The notes: generated by a model from the letters alone, not told the origin. Shown: positions 1-9,064, counted from the stretch's first letter. The stretch is 64,000 nt of DNA from Sodalis sp. dw_96 (GCF_018449575.1 NZ_JAAVUT010000003.1:186001-250000); one strand, 5' to 3'. Made by a program: numbers and translations.

Positions 1-1314
1 CGGATTTTCCAGTACCGGCATCCGTTCGATGGTGATGGTATAGGTGGATTCCCGTGCGCCGCTGTTGCCGCCGTTGATGCCCACATTGCCGGTGAGAATG
101 GGCAGCATGGCGATGGCGCGCGCCGTCTGTTCGCCGTTGGCCTGTCGTTGCGGTCCCCATCCCTGGCAGATGTAGGCTGGCTTGGCGCCGCCGATTTCCC
201 GCGCCAGTTTGATGATTTGATCCCGTGGGATGCCGGTGATTTTTTCCGCCCAGAACGGCGTTTTGGCGGTTTTATCATCCCCCTGGCCGAGGATGTAGGC
301 TTTGTAATGCCCGTTGGCCGGCGCGCCGGCGGGCAGGGTCTTTTCGTCGTAACCGACGCAATAGGTATCGAGAAACGCCTGATCCACCAGGTTCTCGGTA
401 ATCAGTACCCAGGCCAGGGCCGAGACCAGCGCCGCGTCGGTGCCGGGACGGATGGGAATCCATTGGTCTTCCCGCCCGGCAGCGGTATCGGTATAACGCG
501 GATCGATAACAATCATGCGGGCGTTGGAACGTTGCCGGGCCTGCTCCAGATGGTAGGTGATGCCGGCGCCGCTCATCCGGGTTTCCGCCGGGTTATTGCC
601 GAACATCACCACCAGTTTGCTATTGACGATGTCCGAGGTGCTGTTGCCGTCGTTGCCGCCGTAGGTGTAGGGCATGGCGGCGCTGATCTGCGCGGTGCTG
701 TAGGTGCCGTATTGCTGCAGGGAGCCGCCGTAGCAGTTCATCAGCCGGGTCACCAGCGAACCCGACGGGGACGAACGGGTGAAGTTGCCGCCGGTAATGC
801 CGGAAGAGTAGTGGATATACACCGCTTCGTTGCCGTAGTCTTTTACGATGCGCTTGAGATTGGCGGCGAGGGTATCCAGCGCTTCATCCCAGCTGATGCG
901 GACGAATTTGCCTTCTCCACGCAGCCCCACCCGTTTCATCGGGTATTTCAGCCGATCGGGGTGGTTCATGCGGCGGCGGATGGATCGCCCGCGCAGGCAG
1001 GCGCGTACCTGATGATCGCCATAAATATCCTGGCCGGTATTATCGCTTTCCACCCAATACACTTCGTTATCGCGGGTATGCAGGCGCAGCGCGCAGCGGC
1101 TGCCGCAGTTCACGGAGCACATGCTCCAGACCGTTTTATCGTTTGCCCCGGCCACCGCCGGGATCGGGGCCGTGGCGCCACGGGCAAATTTGAAGGGTAA
1201 TTGCAGCGCGCTGCCAGCAAGCAGCAATCCTCCCGCCGCCATGCCGCCTTTCACCAGGCTGCGCCGGCTGATGCCGGACTCGGCCAAGTTGGTTAAAAGT
1301 GAATTTTCCTTCAT
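1..1314 (-). CDS. ynfE: YnfE/DmsA-type molybdopterin oxidoreductase, N-terminal 438 residues (partial)
   Basis: Catalytic subunit of the DMSO-reductase family, binding bis-MGD and one [4Fe-4S] cluster; it would act in the periplasm in anaerobic respiration. The start ATG at 1312-1314 is preceded by a GGGGA Shine-Dalgarno. The N terminus carries a twin-arginine signal (SRRSLVKGG, about residues 16-24) and a hydrophobic stretch. Cluster cysteines are C66, C70, C74 and C106, followed by the RGRSIRRR segment typical of DmsA/YnfE/YnfF. As recalled, the sequence resembles E. coli YnfE/YnfF (linked to selenate reduction) more than DmsA. The frame stays open to base 1, so the C-terminal half and any dmsB/dmsC-like partners lie outside. 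Choice between YnfE, YnfF and DmsA is inference. Confidence 0.88.
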   Translation of the reverse strand, partial: MKENSLLTNLAESGISRRSLVKGGMAAGGLLLAGSALQLPFKFARGATAPIPAVAGANDKTVWSMCSVNCGSRCALRLHTRDNEVYWVESDNTGQDIYGDHQVRACLRGRSIRRRMNHPDRLKYPMKRVGLRGEGKFVRISWDEALDTLAANLKRIVKDYGNEAVYIHYSSGITGGNFTRSSPSGSLVTRLMNCYGGSLQQYGTYSTAQISAAMPYTYGGNDGNSTSDIVNSKLVVMFGNNPAETRMSGAGITYHLEQARQRSNARMIVIDPRYTDTAAGREDQWIPIRPGTDAALVSALAWVLITENLVDQAFLDTYCVGYDEKTLPAGAPANGHYKAYILGQGDDKTAKTPFWAEKITGIPRDQIIKLAREIGGAKPAYICQGWGPQRQANGEQTARAIAMLPILTGNVGINGGNSGARESTYTITIERMPVLENP

Positions 1315-1640
1315 CTATCATTCCCCGATTTTTTCATCACAACGTTTCTAGCGCCGGCATCAATATACATAGAGTGCTTATGATTTTTGTATGAACTACT
1401 TTCATGATGATGAATGAAAAATAATCAGCAGATATTGTTCCCGAACAATTTTGTTATTAAAACCCCGTTTTTTTAAAAGCAAAAAATATGATCCGTTAGG
1501 TATTTTATTATATAGCGGCGATGGTTTTTTTATCGCAAATCCGGCCAATACAGCTGCAATGCGAAAGATGAGGGATTACTCAGACTGCTGACAAAGTATT
1601 CGGAGTTAATAAGGAGGGACAGGATGTTGGAAGAGTAAAC

Positions 1641-1743
1641 CGTCCGCGCCATGGATGGCGCGGATCGAGCCCCCAGAGACGGGTTCACGGCGTGTTTATG
1701 ATCCAGCATCTTGTCCCGACCGGACACTTTGTCAACGAGCTCA
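1641..1743. repeat. Dispersed intergenic repeat fragment with a palindrome
   Basis: The 1315-1860 gap holds no convincing gene. At 1644-1663 there is a perfect 9-bp inverted repeat (CCGCGCCAT, GG, ATGGCGCGG). About 50 bp further, 1711-1743 matches in inverted orientation a segment at 20008-20040, with roughly 27 of 31 positions identical by eye, including the shared core CCGGACAC and TTGTCAAC. A TTTGTCAGCAGTCTGA-like string on the opposite strand near 1575-1600 may belong to the same element. This looks like remnants of a dispersed non-coding element rather than a gene. Confidence 0.5.
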
Positions 1744-1825
1744 TTACTGAATATTTCCATTTAACAACGGGTTGGCTAGTTACCCGTGGGGGATGGCTTC
1801 CCAAGGCAAAGGGTATTTGGCTATA

Positions 1826-1841
1826 CTGTATAAAATTACAG
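1826..1841 (+). promoter_or_regulatory. LexA (SOS) box upstream of umuC
   Basis: CTGT, eight AT-rich bases, ACAG, with the flanking TA and TA also conserved (1824-1843). This is a perfect match to the enterobacterial LexA operator CTGT-N8-ACAG. It ends 19 bp before the umuC ATG and would overlap the promoter, so SOS control of umuC is expected. Confidence 0.93.
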
Positions 1842-1860
1842 TATTTAAGTGAACGCTTCT

Positions 1861-3126
1861 ATGTATGCCCTGGTGGATATCAACTCTTTCTATGCTTCCT
1901 GCGAGACGGTATTTCGACCGGAATTACGGGATCGGCCCATCGTGGTGCTCAGTAATAACGACGGCTGTGTCATTGCCCGTTCGGCCCAGGCCAAGCAGCT
2001 TGGAATCGACATGGCCGCACCCTATTTCAAAATCCGCGAGCAGCTTGCCCGTCACGGCGTGACGGTATTTTCCAGTAATTATGCCCTGTATGCCGACATG
2101 TCGCAGCGCGTGATGACCCTGCTTGAGGAGATGGCGCCGGCGGTGGAAATTTACAGCATCGATGAAGCCTTCCTTGATTTGTCCGGCGTCAGCCATTGCA
2201 CATCGCTGGAACAGTTCGGACGCGAGGTGCGTCAAACCCTGCTGCAATGCACTAAATTGACTTCCGGGGTAGGTATCGCCCCCAGCAAAACACTGGCCAA
2301 ACTTGCCAATCATGCGGCCAAGAAGTGGCGTAAAACCGGCGGAGTGGTGGATCTCTCTTCACCCCTGCGGCAACGCAAATTAATGGCGCTGATGCCGGTG
2401 GAAGACGTGTGGGGCATCGGGCGGCGCCTGGGGAAAACATTGCGGGCCATGGGTATTTGCACCGCGCTGCAGCTGGCGGATTCCCCGCCGGCGTTTATCA
2501 GGAAAAATTTCAGCGTGGTATTGGAACGGACCGTCAGGGAACTGTGCGGCGAATCTTGCCTTGCGGTGGAGGAGATGCCGGCGGTAAAGCAGCAGATTAT
2601 CAGCAGCCGCAGCTTCGGTTCACGTATCAGCCGTTATCAGGATATGCGGGAAGCGGTATGTGATTATGCCGGGCGGGCGGCGGAGAAATTGCGCGGCGAG
2701 AAACAATATTGCCGGCAAGTATCGGTATTTATCCGTACCAGCCCCCATGCGCAGGGGGAGCGGTTCTACGGCAATCAATCCACCAGCGTAATTCCCATAC
2801 CCACCAATGACACCCGGGATATTATCGCCCGGGCCGTGCAATGCCTGGATACTATCTGGCTGGAGGGAAATCGTTATTTGAAGGCAGGGGTCGTGTTGGG
2901 GGATTTTTTTGACCGGGGCGTGGCGCAGCTCGGCTTATTTGATGAATACAGGCCGCGGGCAAACAGTGCGTCATTAATGCATATCATGGATAAACTCAAT
3001 CGCAGCGGCGAAAGTAAAATCTACTTCGCCGGCCAGGGCATTCGCCGGCAATGGCAAATGAAACGGGACATGCTGTCGCCGGCCTATACCACCCAGTTAA
3101 GGGATTTGCCCCGCGTGTCGATATGA
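1861..3126 (+). CDS. umuC: DNA polymerase V catalytic subunit UmuC
   Basis: Y-family translesion polymerase (421 aa; E. coli UmuC is 422). The first residues MYALVDINSFYASCE match the family N terminus with its metal-binding Asp. The active-site signature YSIDEAFLDLSG lies near residue 100, and the conserved GVGIAPSKTLAKLANHAAKKW segment and the LFD segment of the C-terminal tail are present. ATG at 1861 is preferred over an in-frame GTG at 1849 because it aligns with the family start; the ribosome-binding site is weak. Expression should be SOS-induced through the LexA box just upstream. No umuD lies next to it: the upstream gap has no UmuD-like frame and the next gene is a symporter. It would need UmuD from elsewhere, or be a solitary umuC. 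Confidence 0.93.
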   Translation: MYALVDINSFYASCETVFRPELRDRPIVVLSNNDGCVIARSAQAKQLGIDMAAPYFKIREQLARHGVTVFSSNYALYADMSQRVMTLLEEMAPAVEIYSIDEAFLDLSGVSHCTSLEQFGREVRQTLLQCTKLTSGVGIAPSKTLAKLANHAAKKWRKTGGVVDLSSPLRQRKLMALMPVEDVWGIGRRLGKTLRAMGICTALQLADSPPAFIRKNFSVVLERTVRELCGESCLAVEEMPAVKQQIISSRSFGSRISRYQDMREAVCDYAGRAAEKLRGEKQYCRQVSVFIRTSPHAQGERFYGNQSTSVIPIPTNDTRDIIARAVQCLDTIWLEGNRYLKAGVVLGDFFDRGVAQLGLFDEYRPRANSASLMHIMDKLNRSGESKIYFAGQGIRRQWQMKRDMLSPAYTTQLRDLPRVSI

Positions 3127-3174
3127 CGGTCGGATGCCCTGACGATATAGCCACTTGCTTAAGCATTCATAGGT

Positions 3175-3196
3175 CGCGTTAAAAATGCGTTTTTTT
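3175..3196 (+). terminator. Rho-independent terminator after umuC
   Basis: A short stem (CGCGTT, AAA, AATGCG; one G-T pair) followed directly by seven T residues, about 50 bp after the umuC stop. The stem is short, so strength is uncertain. The remaining bases to 3395 hold the presumed promoter region of the yidK-like gene; no clear operator was seen there. Confidence 0.55.
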
Positions 3197-3395
3197 GGAG
3201 AATGACATCAGGAAATTAACGCTTTCATAGATCACATCGTGATTGTTTAGGCGTATTAATTATTAGAATTTAAAAACAAAGGATGTCATACATTTACGCT
3301 CGTTTTATCTAAACCGTCTTGCGTGCCTCTACTATCGTCCTCCCGCGTCGCATTTCCCCGGACGGGTTTAAGGTGCGGTGTAGTGAGGAATAGGT

Positions 3396-5081
3396 ATGAA
3401 TATTATACAAATTATATCTTTTTTTTCTTTTACCGCCTTGGTGGCATTGATTACCTGGTGGAAAATAAGAAACAACGATATTCAATCACGCAACGGTTAT
3501 TTTCTGGCCGGTCGTTCCCTCAAAGCGCCGGTGATTGCCGCGTCGCTGATGTTAACCAATTTATCCACCGAGCAACTGGTGGGACTGGGCGGGCAGGCGT
3601 ACCACAGCGGCATGTCCGTTATGGCCTGGGAGGTTGTCTCCGCCATCCCGCTGATTTTTCTGGCGCTGATTTTTTTGCCCCGCTATTTGCAGCGGGGCAT
3701 TGTCACCATTCCGGAATTTATTGAGGAACGTTACGATAAAACCACCCGCATTATTGTGGATTGCTGTTTCCTTATCGCCACCGGTATTTGCTTTTTGCCG
3801 GTGGTGCTCTATTCCGGGGCGCTGGCGTTGAACAGTCTGTTTCATGTCAGCGATATTCTCGGCCTGAGCAGCGGCGCGTCGCTGAGAGTGGTGGTGGTAC
3901 TGTTAGGATTGGCCGGTTCGGCCTATGCCATCTTCGGCGGTTTACGCGCTATTGCGGTGGCGGATGTGGCCAACGGCATCGGCCTGGTGATCGGCGGCCT
4001 GCTGGTGCCTTTTTTCGGCCTGATGGCCATGGGTCACGGCAGTTTCAGCGCCGGCCTCGGGCAATTGGCAACAGTTCATCCCGAACGCCTGAACTCCATC
4101 GGCGGTCAAACCGACCCCGTACCCATCGGCGCGGCGCTGACCGGGCTGGTGCTGGTAAATACCTTTTACTGGTGCACCAATCAAGGCATCGTCCAGCGAA
4201 CGCTGGCGTCAAAAAGCCTGGCGGAAGGGCAAAAAGGCGCCCTGTTGACCGCGGTGCTGAAAATGCTGGATCCTATTATCCTGGTACTGCCGGGGGTCAT
4301 CGCCTATCACCTGTACGCCGGCCTGCCGAAGGCTGACATGGCCTATCCGACGCTGGTGAACCAGGTCCTGCCCGCACCGCTGGTGGGCTTTTTCGGCGCG
4401 GTACTGTTTGGCGCCATCATCAGCGTGTTCAACGGCTTTCTTAACAGTGCCAGCACCCTGTTCAGCCTGGGAATTTACCAGCGATTAATCAACCAGCAGG
4501 CTTCTTCGCACCTGCTGGTGAAAGTCGGCCGGCGGTTCGCCGTGATTTTGGCCCTGGTGTCCATCGCGGTGGCGCCGTTGATAGCCAATGCGCCGCAGGG
4601 ACTCTACAGCTGGATGAAACAGCTCAACGGTATTTACAACGTGCCGCTGGTGACCATTGTGATCATGGGGTTCTTCTTCCCGCGCATCCCCGCCCTGGCC
4701 GCCAAGGTGGCGTTACTGTTGGGGATATTCAGCTATATCACCATCAATTATTTGGTGAAGTGGGATATCCATTTTCTGTACGTGCTGTTTTTCACCTTCT
4801 TGCTGAATGTCTGCCTGATGCTGTTGATAGGCAAGATAGCCCCCCGCGCCACGCCGTTTGCCTTTCGTGACGCTTTCGCCGTGGATATGGCGCCCTGGCG
4901 GCAGGTAAAATTGGCGTCAGTGGGCGTGCTGGCCGCCATGATCGGCGTCTATGCCTATCTGGCCCGCTTCGGCGGCTATCATTCCACCTGGCTGTATCGC
5001 ATATGTATTGCGGTGGTGGTCGTGGTGGTTCTAAAGTTAAGCCTGTCCCGTGGGAAAAAAGTGAGAGAAATTCCTTCATGA
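3396..5081 (+). CDS. yidK: Sodium:solute symporter, YidK type
   Basis: Inner-membrane transporter of the SSS family (561 aa; E. coli YidK is about 571), built of many hydrophobic helices starting at residue 4. The block GYFLAGRSLKAPVIAASLML (about residues 34-53) followed by TNLSTEQLVG, the FYWCTNQGIVQRTLASKS segment and the NGFLNSASTLFS segment read like YidK and sugar/sialate-type SSS proteins. The substrate is unknown. The stop codon overlaps the ATG of the sulfatase gene (ATGA), so it probably imports a compound linked to the sulfatase, either the sulfated substrate or its desulfated product. Confidence 0.9.
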   Translation: MNIIQIISFFSFTALVALITWWKIRNNDIQSRNGYFLAGRSLKAPVIAASLMLTNLSTEQLVGLGGQAYHSGMSVMAWEVVSAIPLIFLALIFLPRYLQRGIVTIPEFIEERYDKTTRIIVDCCFLIATGICFLPVVLYSGALALNSLFHVSDILGLSSGASLRVVVVLLGLAGSAYAIFGGLRAIAVADVANGIGLVIGGLLVPFFGLMAMGHGSFSAGLGQLATVHPERLNSIGGQTDPVPIGAALTGLVLVNTFYWCTNQGIVQRTLASKSLAEGQKGALLTAVLKMLDPIILVLPGVIAYHLYAGLPKADMAYPTLVNQVLPAPLVGFFGAVLFGAIISVFNGFLNSASTLFSLGIYQRLINQQASSHLLVKVGRRFAVILALVSIAVAPLIANAPQGLYSWMKQLNGIYNVPLVTIVIMGFFFPRIPALAAKVALLLGIFSYITINYLVKWDIHFLYVLFFTFLLNVCLMLLIGKIAPRATPFAFRDAFAVDMAPWRQVKLASVGVLAAMIGVYAYLARFGGYHSTWLYRICIAVVVVVVLKLSLSRGKKVREIPS

Positions 5082-6592
5082 GCCAGCCCAATATCATTTT
5101 TATCATGACCGACACCCAGGCCACCAATATGGTGGGCTGTTACACCGGCTTACCCCTCAACACGCAGCATATCGATGCCCTGGCGGCCAAAAGCGTAAAA
5201 TTCGACGCCGCCTGGACCACCTGCCCGCTGTGCACTCCCGCGCGCGCCGGCTTGTTCACCGGGATCTATGCCAACCAGAGCGGGCCGTGGACCAACAATA
5301 TCGCGCCGGGCAAAAATATGCGCACCATGGGCAGTTATTTTAAGGCCGCCGGCTGGCATACCGGTTTTATCGGCAAATGGCATCTGGACGGTCATGACTA
5401 TTTCGGCACCGGTATCTGCCCTGATGAGTGGGATGCCCGCTATTGGTATGACGGGGCAAATTACCTGTCGGATTTGTCGGAACAACAAATCAGCTTATGG
5501 CGTAACGGGCTCAACACCCGGCAGGATTTGGATGCCTACGGCATAGACGATGAATTCACCTGGGCCTGGCATATCAGCGAGCGGGCCATACAATTTATCC
5601 ACAGCGCCCGGGCCGAGCCTGAGACGCCGTTTTTACTGGTGCTGTCTTATGATGAGCCCCATCATCCCTTCACCTGTCCGTCGCGCTATGTTGAAAATTA
5701 CGAAAATTTTTCCTACCCCCTGGGCAACAAGGCGCGGGATACCCTGGCGGACAAACCCACCCATCAACGGCTCTGGGCGCAAGCCATGCCGTCGCCGGTC
5801 ACGGATGAAAAACACTATGTCCATCCGCTCTATTTTGCCTGCAATGATTTTGTCGACGATCAGATTGGCCGGGTCCTGGACAGCCTCACCGCCGACGAGT
5901 GGGATAATACCTGGATAGTCTACACCTCCGATCACGGCGAAATGATGGGTGCGCATCGCCTGATAAGCAAAGGCTCCGCCGCCTACGACGATATCTGCCG
6001 TATCCCTCTGCTAATCCACGCCCCCGGACGCAAGGCCGCCGTCCGGGAGCAGCCGGTGAGCCATCTCGATCTGCTGCCCACCCTGCTGGATGTCGCCGGT
6101 CTATCGGTGCCGGATGCCCTGCAGGGGCGTAGCCTGCTGCCGCTGCTCACCGCACCGGATCGGTGGCCGGAACGCGGCGTCATGGTGGAGTTCAATCGCT
6201 ACGAAATCGAACATGACAGCTTCGGCGGTTTTATTCCCATGCGCGCCTGGGTGACCGCGGAGTACAAGCTGGTGATTAATCTGTTTGATGAAGATGAGTT
6301 ATACGATCGCGTCCGGGATCCCGAAGAGATGGTGAATCTGATTCATTATGAGGAATATCATGAGCGACGGGATCGGCTGCATGATGCGCTATTGGCCTAT
6401 ATGGACCGCATCCGCGATCCCTTTCGCGGTTATCAATGGGCAACGCGGGAATGGCGGCCTGACCTTAAACCGCAGTGGATGGGGGCTTTTCGTCCCAAAC
6501 CGGCGGACGGAGTGTCGCCGGTGGTGCGGGATTACGATACCGGTTTGCCCACCAAGGGAACCAAAGTGGAAACCAAACAGCAAAAATTCTGA
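5078..6592 (+). CDS. yidJ: Cys-type sulfatase, YidJ type
   Basis: Arylsulfatase/alkaline-phosphatase superfamily enzyme (504 aa; E. coli YidJ is 497). The Cys-type sulfatase signature C-T-P-A-R is at residues 52-56, so C52 should be converted to formylglycine. Metal-site elements are visible: MTDTQ at residues 10-14, GKWHLDG, and TSDHGEMMG. No signal peptide is seen, so a cytoplasmic location is likely. ATG at 5078 overlaps the yidK stop by 4 nt. The enzyme needed to activate it, a radical-SAM maturase, is the next gene. The substrate cannot be read from sequence. Confidence 0.92.
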   Translation: MSQPNIIFIMTDTQATNMVGCYTGLPLNTQHIDALAAKSVKFDAAWTTCPLCTPARAGLFTGIYANQSGPWTNNIAPGKNMRTMGSYFKAAGWHTGFIGKWHLDGHDYFGTGICPDEWDARYWYDGANYLSDLSEQQISLWRNGLNTRQDLDAYGIDDEFTWAWHISERAIQFIHSARAEPETPFLLVLSYDEPHHPFTCPSRYVENYENFSYPLGNKARDTLADKPTHQRLWAQAMPSPVTDEKHYVHPLYFACNDFVDDQIGRVLDSLTADEWDNTWIVYTSDHGEMMGAHRLISKGSAAYDDICRIPLLIHAPGRKAAVREQPVSHLDLLPTLLDVAGLSVPDALQGRSLLPLLTAPDRWPERGVMVEFNRYEIEHDSFGGFIPMRAWVTAEYKLVINLFDEDELYDRVRDPEEMVNLIHYEEYHERRDRLHDALLAYMDRIRDPFRGYQWATREWRPDLKPQWMGAFRPKPADGVSPVVRDYDTGLPTKGTKVETKQQKF

Positions 6593-6596
6593 ACAT

Positions 6597-6615
6597 CCCC
6601 GCCGTGACGGCGGGG
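6597..6615 (+). promoter_or_regulatory. Intercistronic GC-rich hairpin between sulfatase and maturase
   Basis: CCCCGCCG, TGA, CGGCGGGG forms a perfect 8-bp stem with a 3-nt loop, followed by TTTA. It begins 5 nt after the yidJ stop and ends just before the maturase ribosome-binding site. It could act as a partial terminator or mRNA-stability element; the T-run is too short for a confident terminator. Confidence 0.5.
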
Positions 6616-6631
6616 TTTACCCGGAGAGGTT

Positions 6632-7858
6632 ATGCAGCGTCCTTTTCATTTGATGGCCAAGCCCACCAGCTATCAATGCAATTTAGCCTGTGAGTACTGT
6701 TTTTATCTGGAGAAAGAGCAGGGCACCTTGAAAGCCAAGCAGCCCCGGCGGCACATGGACGATGAGGTGCTGTCGTCCTATATTCGCCAGTATATCCAGT
6801 GCAGCCCCACCCAAGAGGTGGAGTTTTCCTGGCAGGGCGGGGAGCCGACCCTGGCGGGACTGGAGTTTTACCAGCGGGTGCTGGACTGTCAGCAACACTA
6901 TGCCGACGGTAAAATCATCCATAACAGTATCCAGACCAACGGCGTATTGATAAACGAGCAGTGGGCGCGCTTTCTGGCGGACAATGGCTTCCTGGTGGGT
7001 ATCTCGGTGGATGGTCCGGCGCCCCTGCACGATCTCTATCGTAAAACTTCCGCCGGGAAATCGGTATTTGACCGGGTTCTCAACGCCATTACGCTGCTGA
7101 AAAAATACCGGGTGGAGTTCAATATCCTGACGGTGGTGAACCATGACACCGCCGAGGCCCCGCTGGAGATCTACCTGTTTCTGACACGGGAGCTGGGGGC
7201 GCGGTTTGTCCAGTTTATTCCGGTGGTGGAGCAGCGGCCCGCGTCCCTTACGGCCGGAGAGTTGATTCATCCTCAAACCTCCGGGGACCGGGCCCTGACG
7301 CCATGGTCGGTGAGCGGCGAGCAGTACGGCCGGTTTATCAACGCCATTTTTGATTATTGGGTCAGGCACGATGTGGGCCGGGTGTATGTCCAGCTGTTTG
7401 ATAACGCCCTGGCGGCCTGGGCCGGCGAAAAACCCAGCCTGTGCATTATGCAGCCCACCTGCGGTTATGGGCTGGTGGTGGAGCAGAACGGCGATATCTA
7501 CAGCTGCGACCATTTCGTCTTTCCCGAGCATCGCCTGGGCAATATCAAACGGGACCGGCTCGACCAGATGGTCTACGGCAAAAAGCAGAAGCAGTTCGGC
7601 ATGCAAAAAGCCTTACTTCCCCCGGTTTGCCAGCGGTGTGAATATCGGTTCGCCTGCCGCGGCGGCTGTCCGAAACACCGGATTCTTCAGGTGGAAAACC
7701 ATTGGCATAACCATCTGTGCGCCGGTTATAAAGCCATCTTCAGCCATATGGATCCCTATATGCGCTATATGGCCCGGCAGATTCAGCTGCACCAGCCGCC
7801 GGCCAACGTGATGGCGGTGGCGGCATCCCTCGCGGCCGACTGGATGAGCGCCATATGA
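6632..7858 (+). CDS. Anaerobic sulfatase-maturating enzyme (radical SAM/SPASM)
   Basis: Radical-SAM enzyme (408 aa) that would oxidise the sulfatase active-site Cys to formylglycine. The SAM-binding cluster motif CxxxCxxC is C16-C20-C23 (CNLACEYC). The protein begins with the MQRPFHLMAKPTSYQCN context typical of anSME/AslB proteins and has the GGEPTL motif. The C-terminal SPASM cysteines are visible in CGYGL, YSCDHF, CQRCEYRFACRGGC and LCAGY. A good ribosome-binding site (GGAGAGG) precedes ATG 6632. Its position after the Cys-type sulfatase supports a dedicated maturase. It may correspond to full-length relatives of E. coli yidF, but I leave the symbol blank. Confidence 0.92.
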   Translation: MQRPFHLMAKPTSYQCNLACEYCFYLEKEQGTLKAKQPRRHMDDEVLSSYIRQYIQCSPTQEVEFSWQGGEPTLAGLEFYQRVLDCQQHYADGKIIHNSIQTNGVLINEQWARFLADNGFLVGISVDGPAPLHDLYRKTSAGKSVFDRVLNAITLLKKYRVEFNILTVVNHDTAEAPLEIYLFLTRELGARFVQFIPVVEQRPASLTAGELIHPQTSGDRALTPWSVSGEQYGRFINAIFDYWVRHDVGRVYVQLFDNALAAWAGEKPSLCIMQPTCGYGLVVEQNGDIYSCDHFVFPEHRLGNIKRDRLDQMVYGKKQKQFGMQKALLPPVCQRCEYRFACRGGCPKHRILQVENHWHNHLCAGYKAIFSHMDPYMRYMARQIQLHQPPANVMAVAASLAADWMSAI

Positions 7859-7937
7859 CGCTCATCCACAGGCCGCATTCCGGTTTGTCGCAGCGCCATA
7901 TGACGGCTTATCCGCAGGCCGCATTCCGGTTTGTCGC
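7847..7937. repeat. 45-bp imperfect tandem duplication over the maturase stop
   Basis: Two adjacent copies, 7847-7891 and 7892-7937, begin AGCGCCATATGACG and share GGCCGCATTCCGGTTTGTCGC at their ends. They differ at a few bases and by one indel. The maturase stop codon (7856-7858) lies in the first copy, so the duplication copied the last codons into the intergenic region. Confidence 0.85.
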
Positions 7938-7969
7938 CGCGCGTCAGGACAGGGAGCGCCCCCTCCGGT

Positions 7970-9064
7970 TCAGCGGATCACAAAGGCGCCCCGCTCCAGG
8001 CACTCGCCGTTGATAAAGATTTCCACCACATGTTTACCGGGGTAGTGCACCCGGGTGGTGAAGTTTTGGATCGTCTGGCTGCGGGTTATGGCAACCGTTT
8101 CATGGGCGGCCAGCGTCAGTGTCTTGAGCTTGAACACCTTGGCCGAGGTCACGCCGGATTTTTTGACGTAATGCACGGCATAGTCGATAACCAGCCGCTG
8201 CGGCAGCGCCGAGGTGGAGCGCAGGCTGAAAGCCAGTGCTATCGGTTCCCCCAGCGCTACCGCCGCCGGGGTGACCGTGAAGGCCTCGACGCTGACCTGC
8301 GCCGCGTTACCGGCCCCCACCAGCCCCAGCGCGCGCCGATCTCCCTGCTTGATCAAGGTACGCAAGGCATGTCGGGCGATCCAGGCGCAAGAGGGATTAT
8401 CCAGCGGCCAGCCCGCCAGTAAGTCCATGACCCAATCAGGATGATCCTTGGTGATATCATTAAGATGATTTGCCACGGATTTACGTACGTAAAGGCTGGG
8501 ATCGGCGCGCAGGCCGTTCAGGATGCCGAGCACCGGCGAGGGATCCGCCCGCAGCGCTTCCAGCCGAAAGGACCAGGGCAAACGCGGGCGGCTGCCTTCG
8601 CTGGAAAGCCGCCGGACATGTTCGTTCTCATCCCGCGACCAGGTTTCCAGCAGCGCCAGCCCTCGCGGCAGATCCTGGCGCAGGAAGTGCCTCACCGCGA
8701 ATTCCGACGAGCCGAAGGGCGTAAAGAATCGCAGCGCCTCCATGGACAGGTCATAATCTTCCAGACCGTACATGGCGACGTATTCCGGTAAAATCAGGGT
8801 AACGAAGCCCTTATCCAGCCGTGGCGCGAGACGCTTAAGGATCGCCAGCGCAACGGGGAATTCGGCCGGCAGGCCGTCATGAAGACACATACTGACCCGG
8901 CGCAATCGCGCCATAAGCGATAACCCCTCCAGACCCGCGGCGGCGGCGGACAAGAAACGCGCCGTATCGAAATCGCCGTGGACGGATGCGGTTTGCGCGG
9001 CGATAAATTCAAGCCGCTGTGCATTGAAAATCTCTTTCAGCGCCGGGGCGCTTTGTTCGGACAT
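7970..9064 (-). CDS. AlkC-family DNA alkylation repair glycosylase
   Basis: DNA alkylation repair protein (364 aa) with two parts. The N-terminal region of about 240 residues is an AlkC/AlkD-type HEAT-like helical fold, including the typical segments HVRRLSSEGSRPRLPWS and YVRKSVANHLNDI. The C-terminal region of about 110 residues is predicted to be beta-rich and fits the Ig-like domain known in some AlkC proteins. Members excise N3-alkylated bases such as 3-methyladenine. It is monocistronic, convergent with the sulfatase maturase, and has no visible Ada box upstream. Confidence 0.85.
   Translation of the reverse strand: MSEQSAPALKEIFNAQRLEFIAAQTASVHGDFDTARFLSAAAAGLEGLSLMARLRRVSMCLHDGLPAEFPVALAILKRLAPRLDKGFVTLILPEYVAMYGLEDYDLSMEALRFFTPFGSSEFAVRHFLRQDLPRGLALLETWSRDENEHVRRLSSEGSRPRLPWSFRLEALRADPSPVLGILNGLRADPSLYVRKSVANHLNDITKDHPDWVMDLLAGWPLDNPSCAWIARHALRTLIKQGDRRALGLVGAGNAAQVSVEAFTVTPAAVALGEPIALAFSLRSTSALPQRLVIDYAVHYVKKSGVTSAKVFKLKTLTLAAHETVAITRSQTIQNFTTRVHYPGKHVVEIFINGECLERGAFVIR

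Noticed and set aside
148-1200. A 350-codon plus-strand frame opposite the ynfE-type gene
   Set aside because: It is the antisense shadow of a clear molybdoenzyme gene; its translation is Gly/Ala/His-rich without known motifs.
3220-3260. ATCACATCGTGATT as a CRP site before the yidK-type gene
   Set aside because: The half-sites are spaced wrongly for TGTGA-N6-TCACA; the match is too weak.
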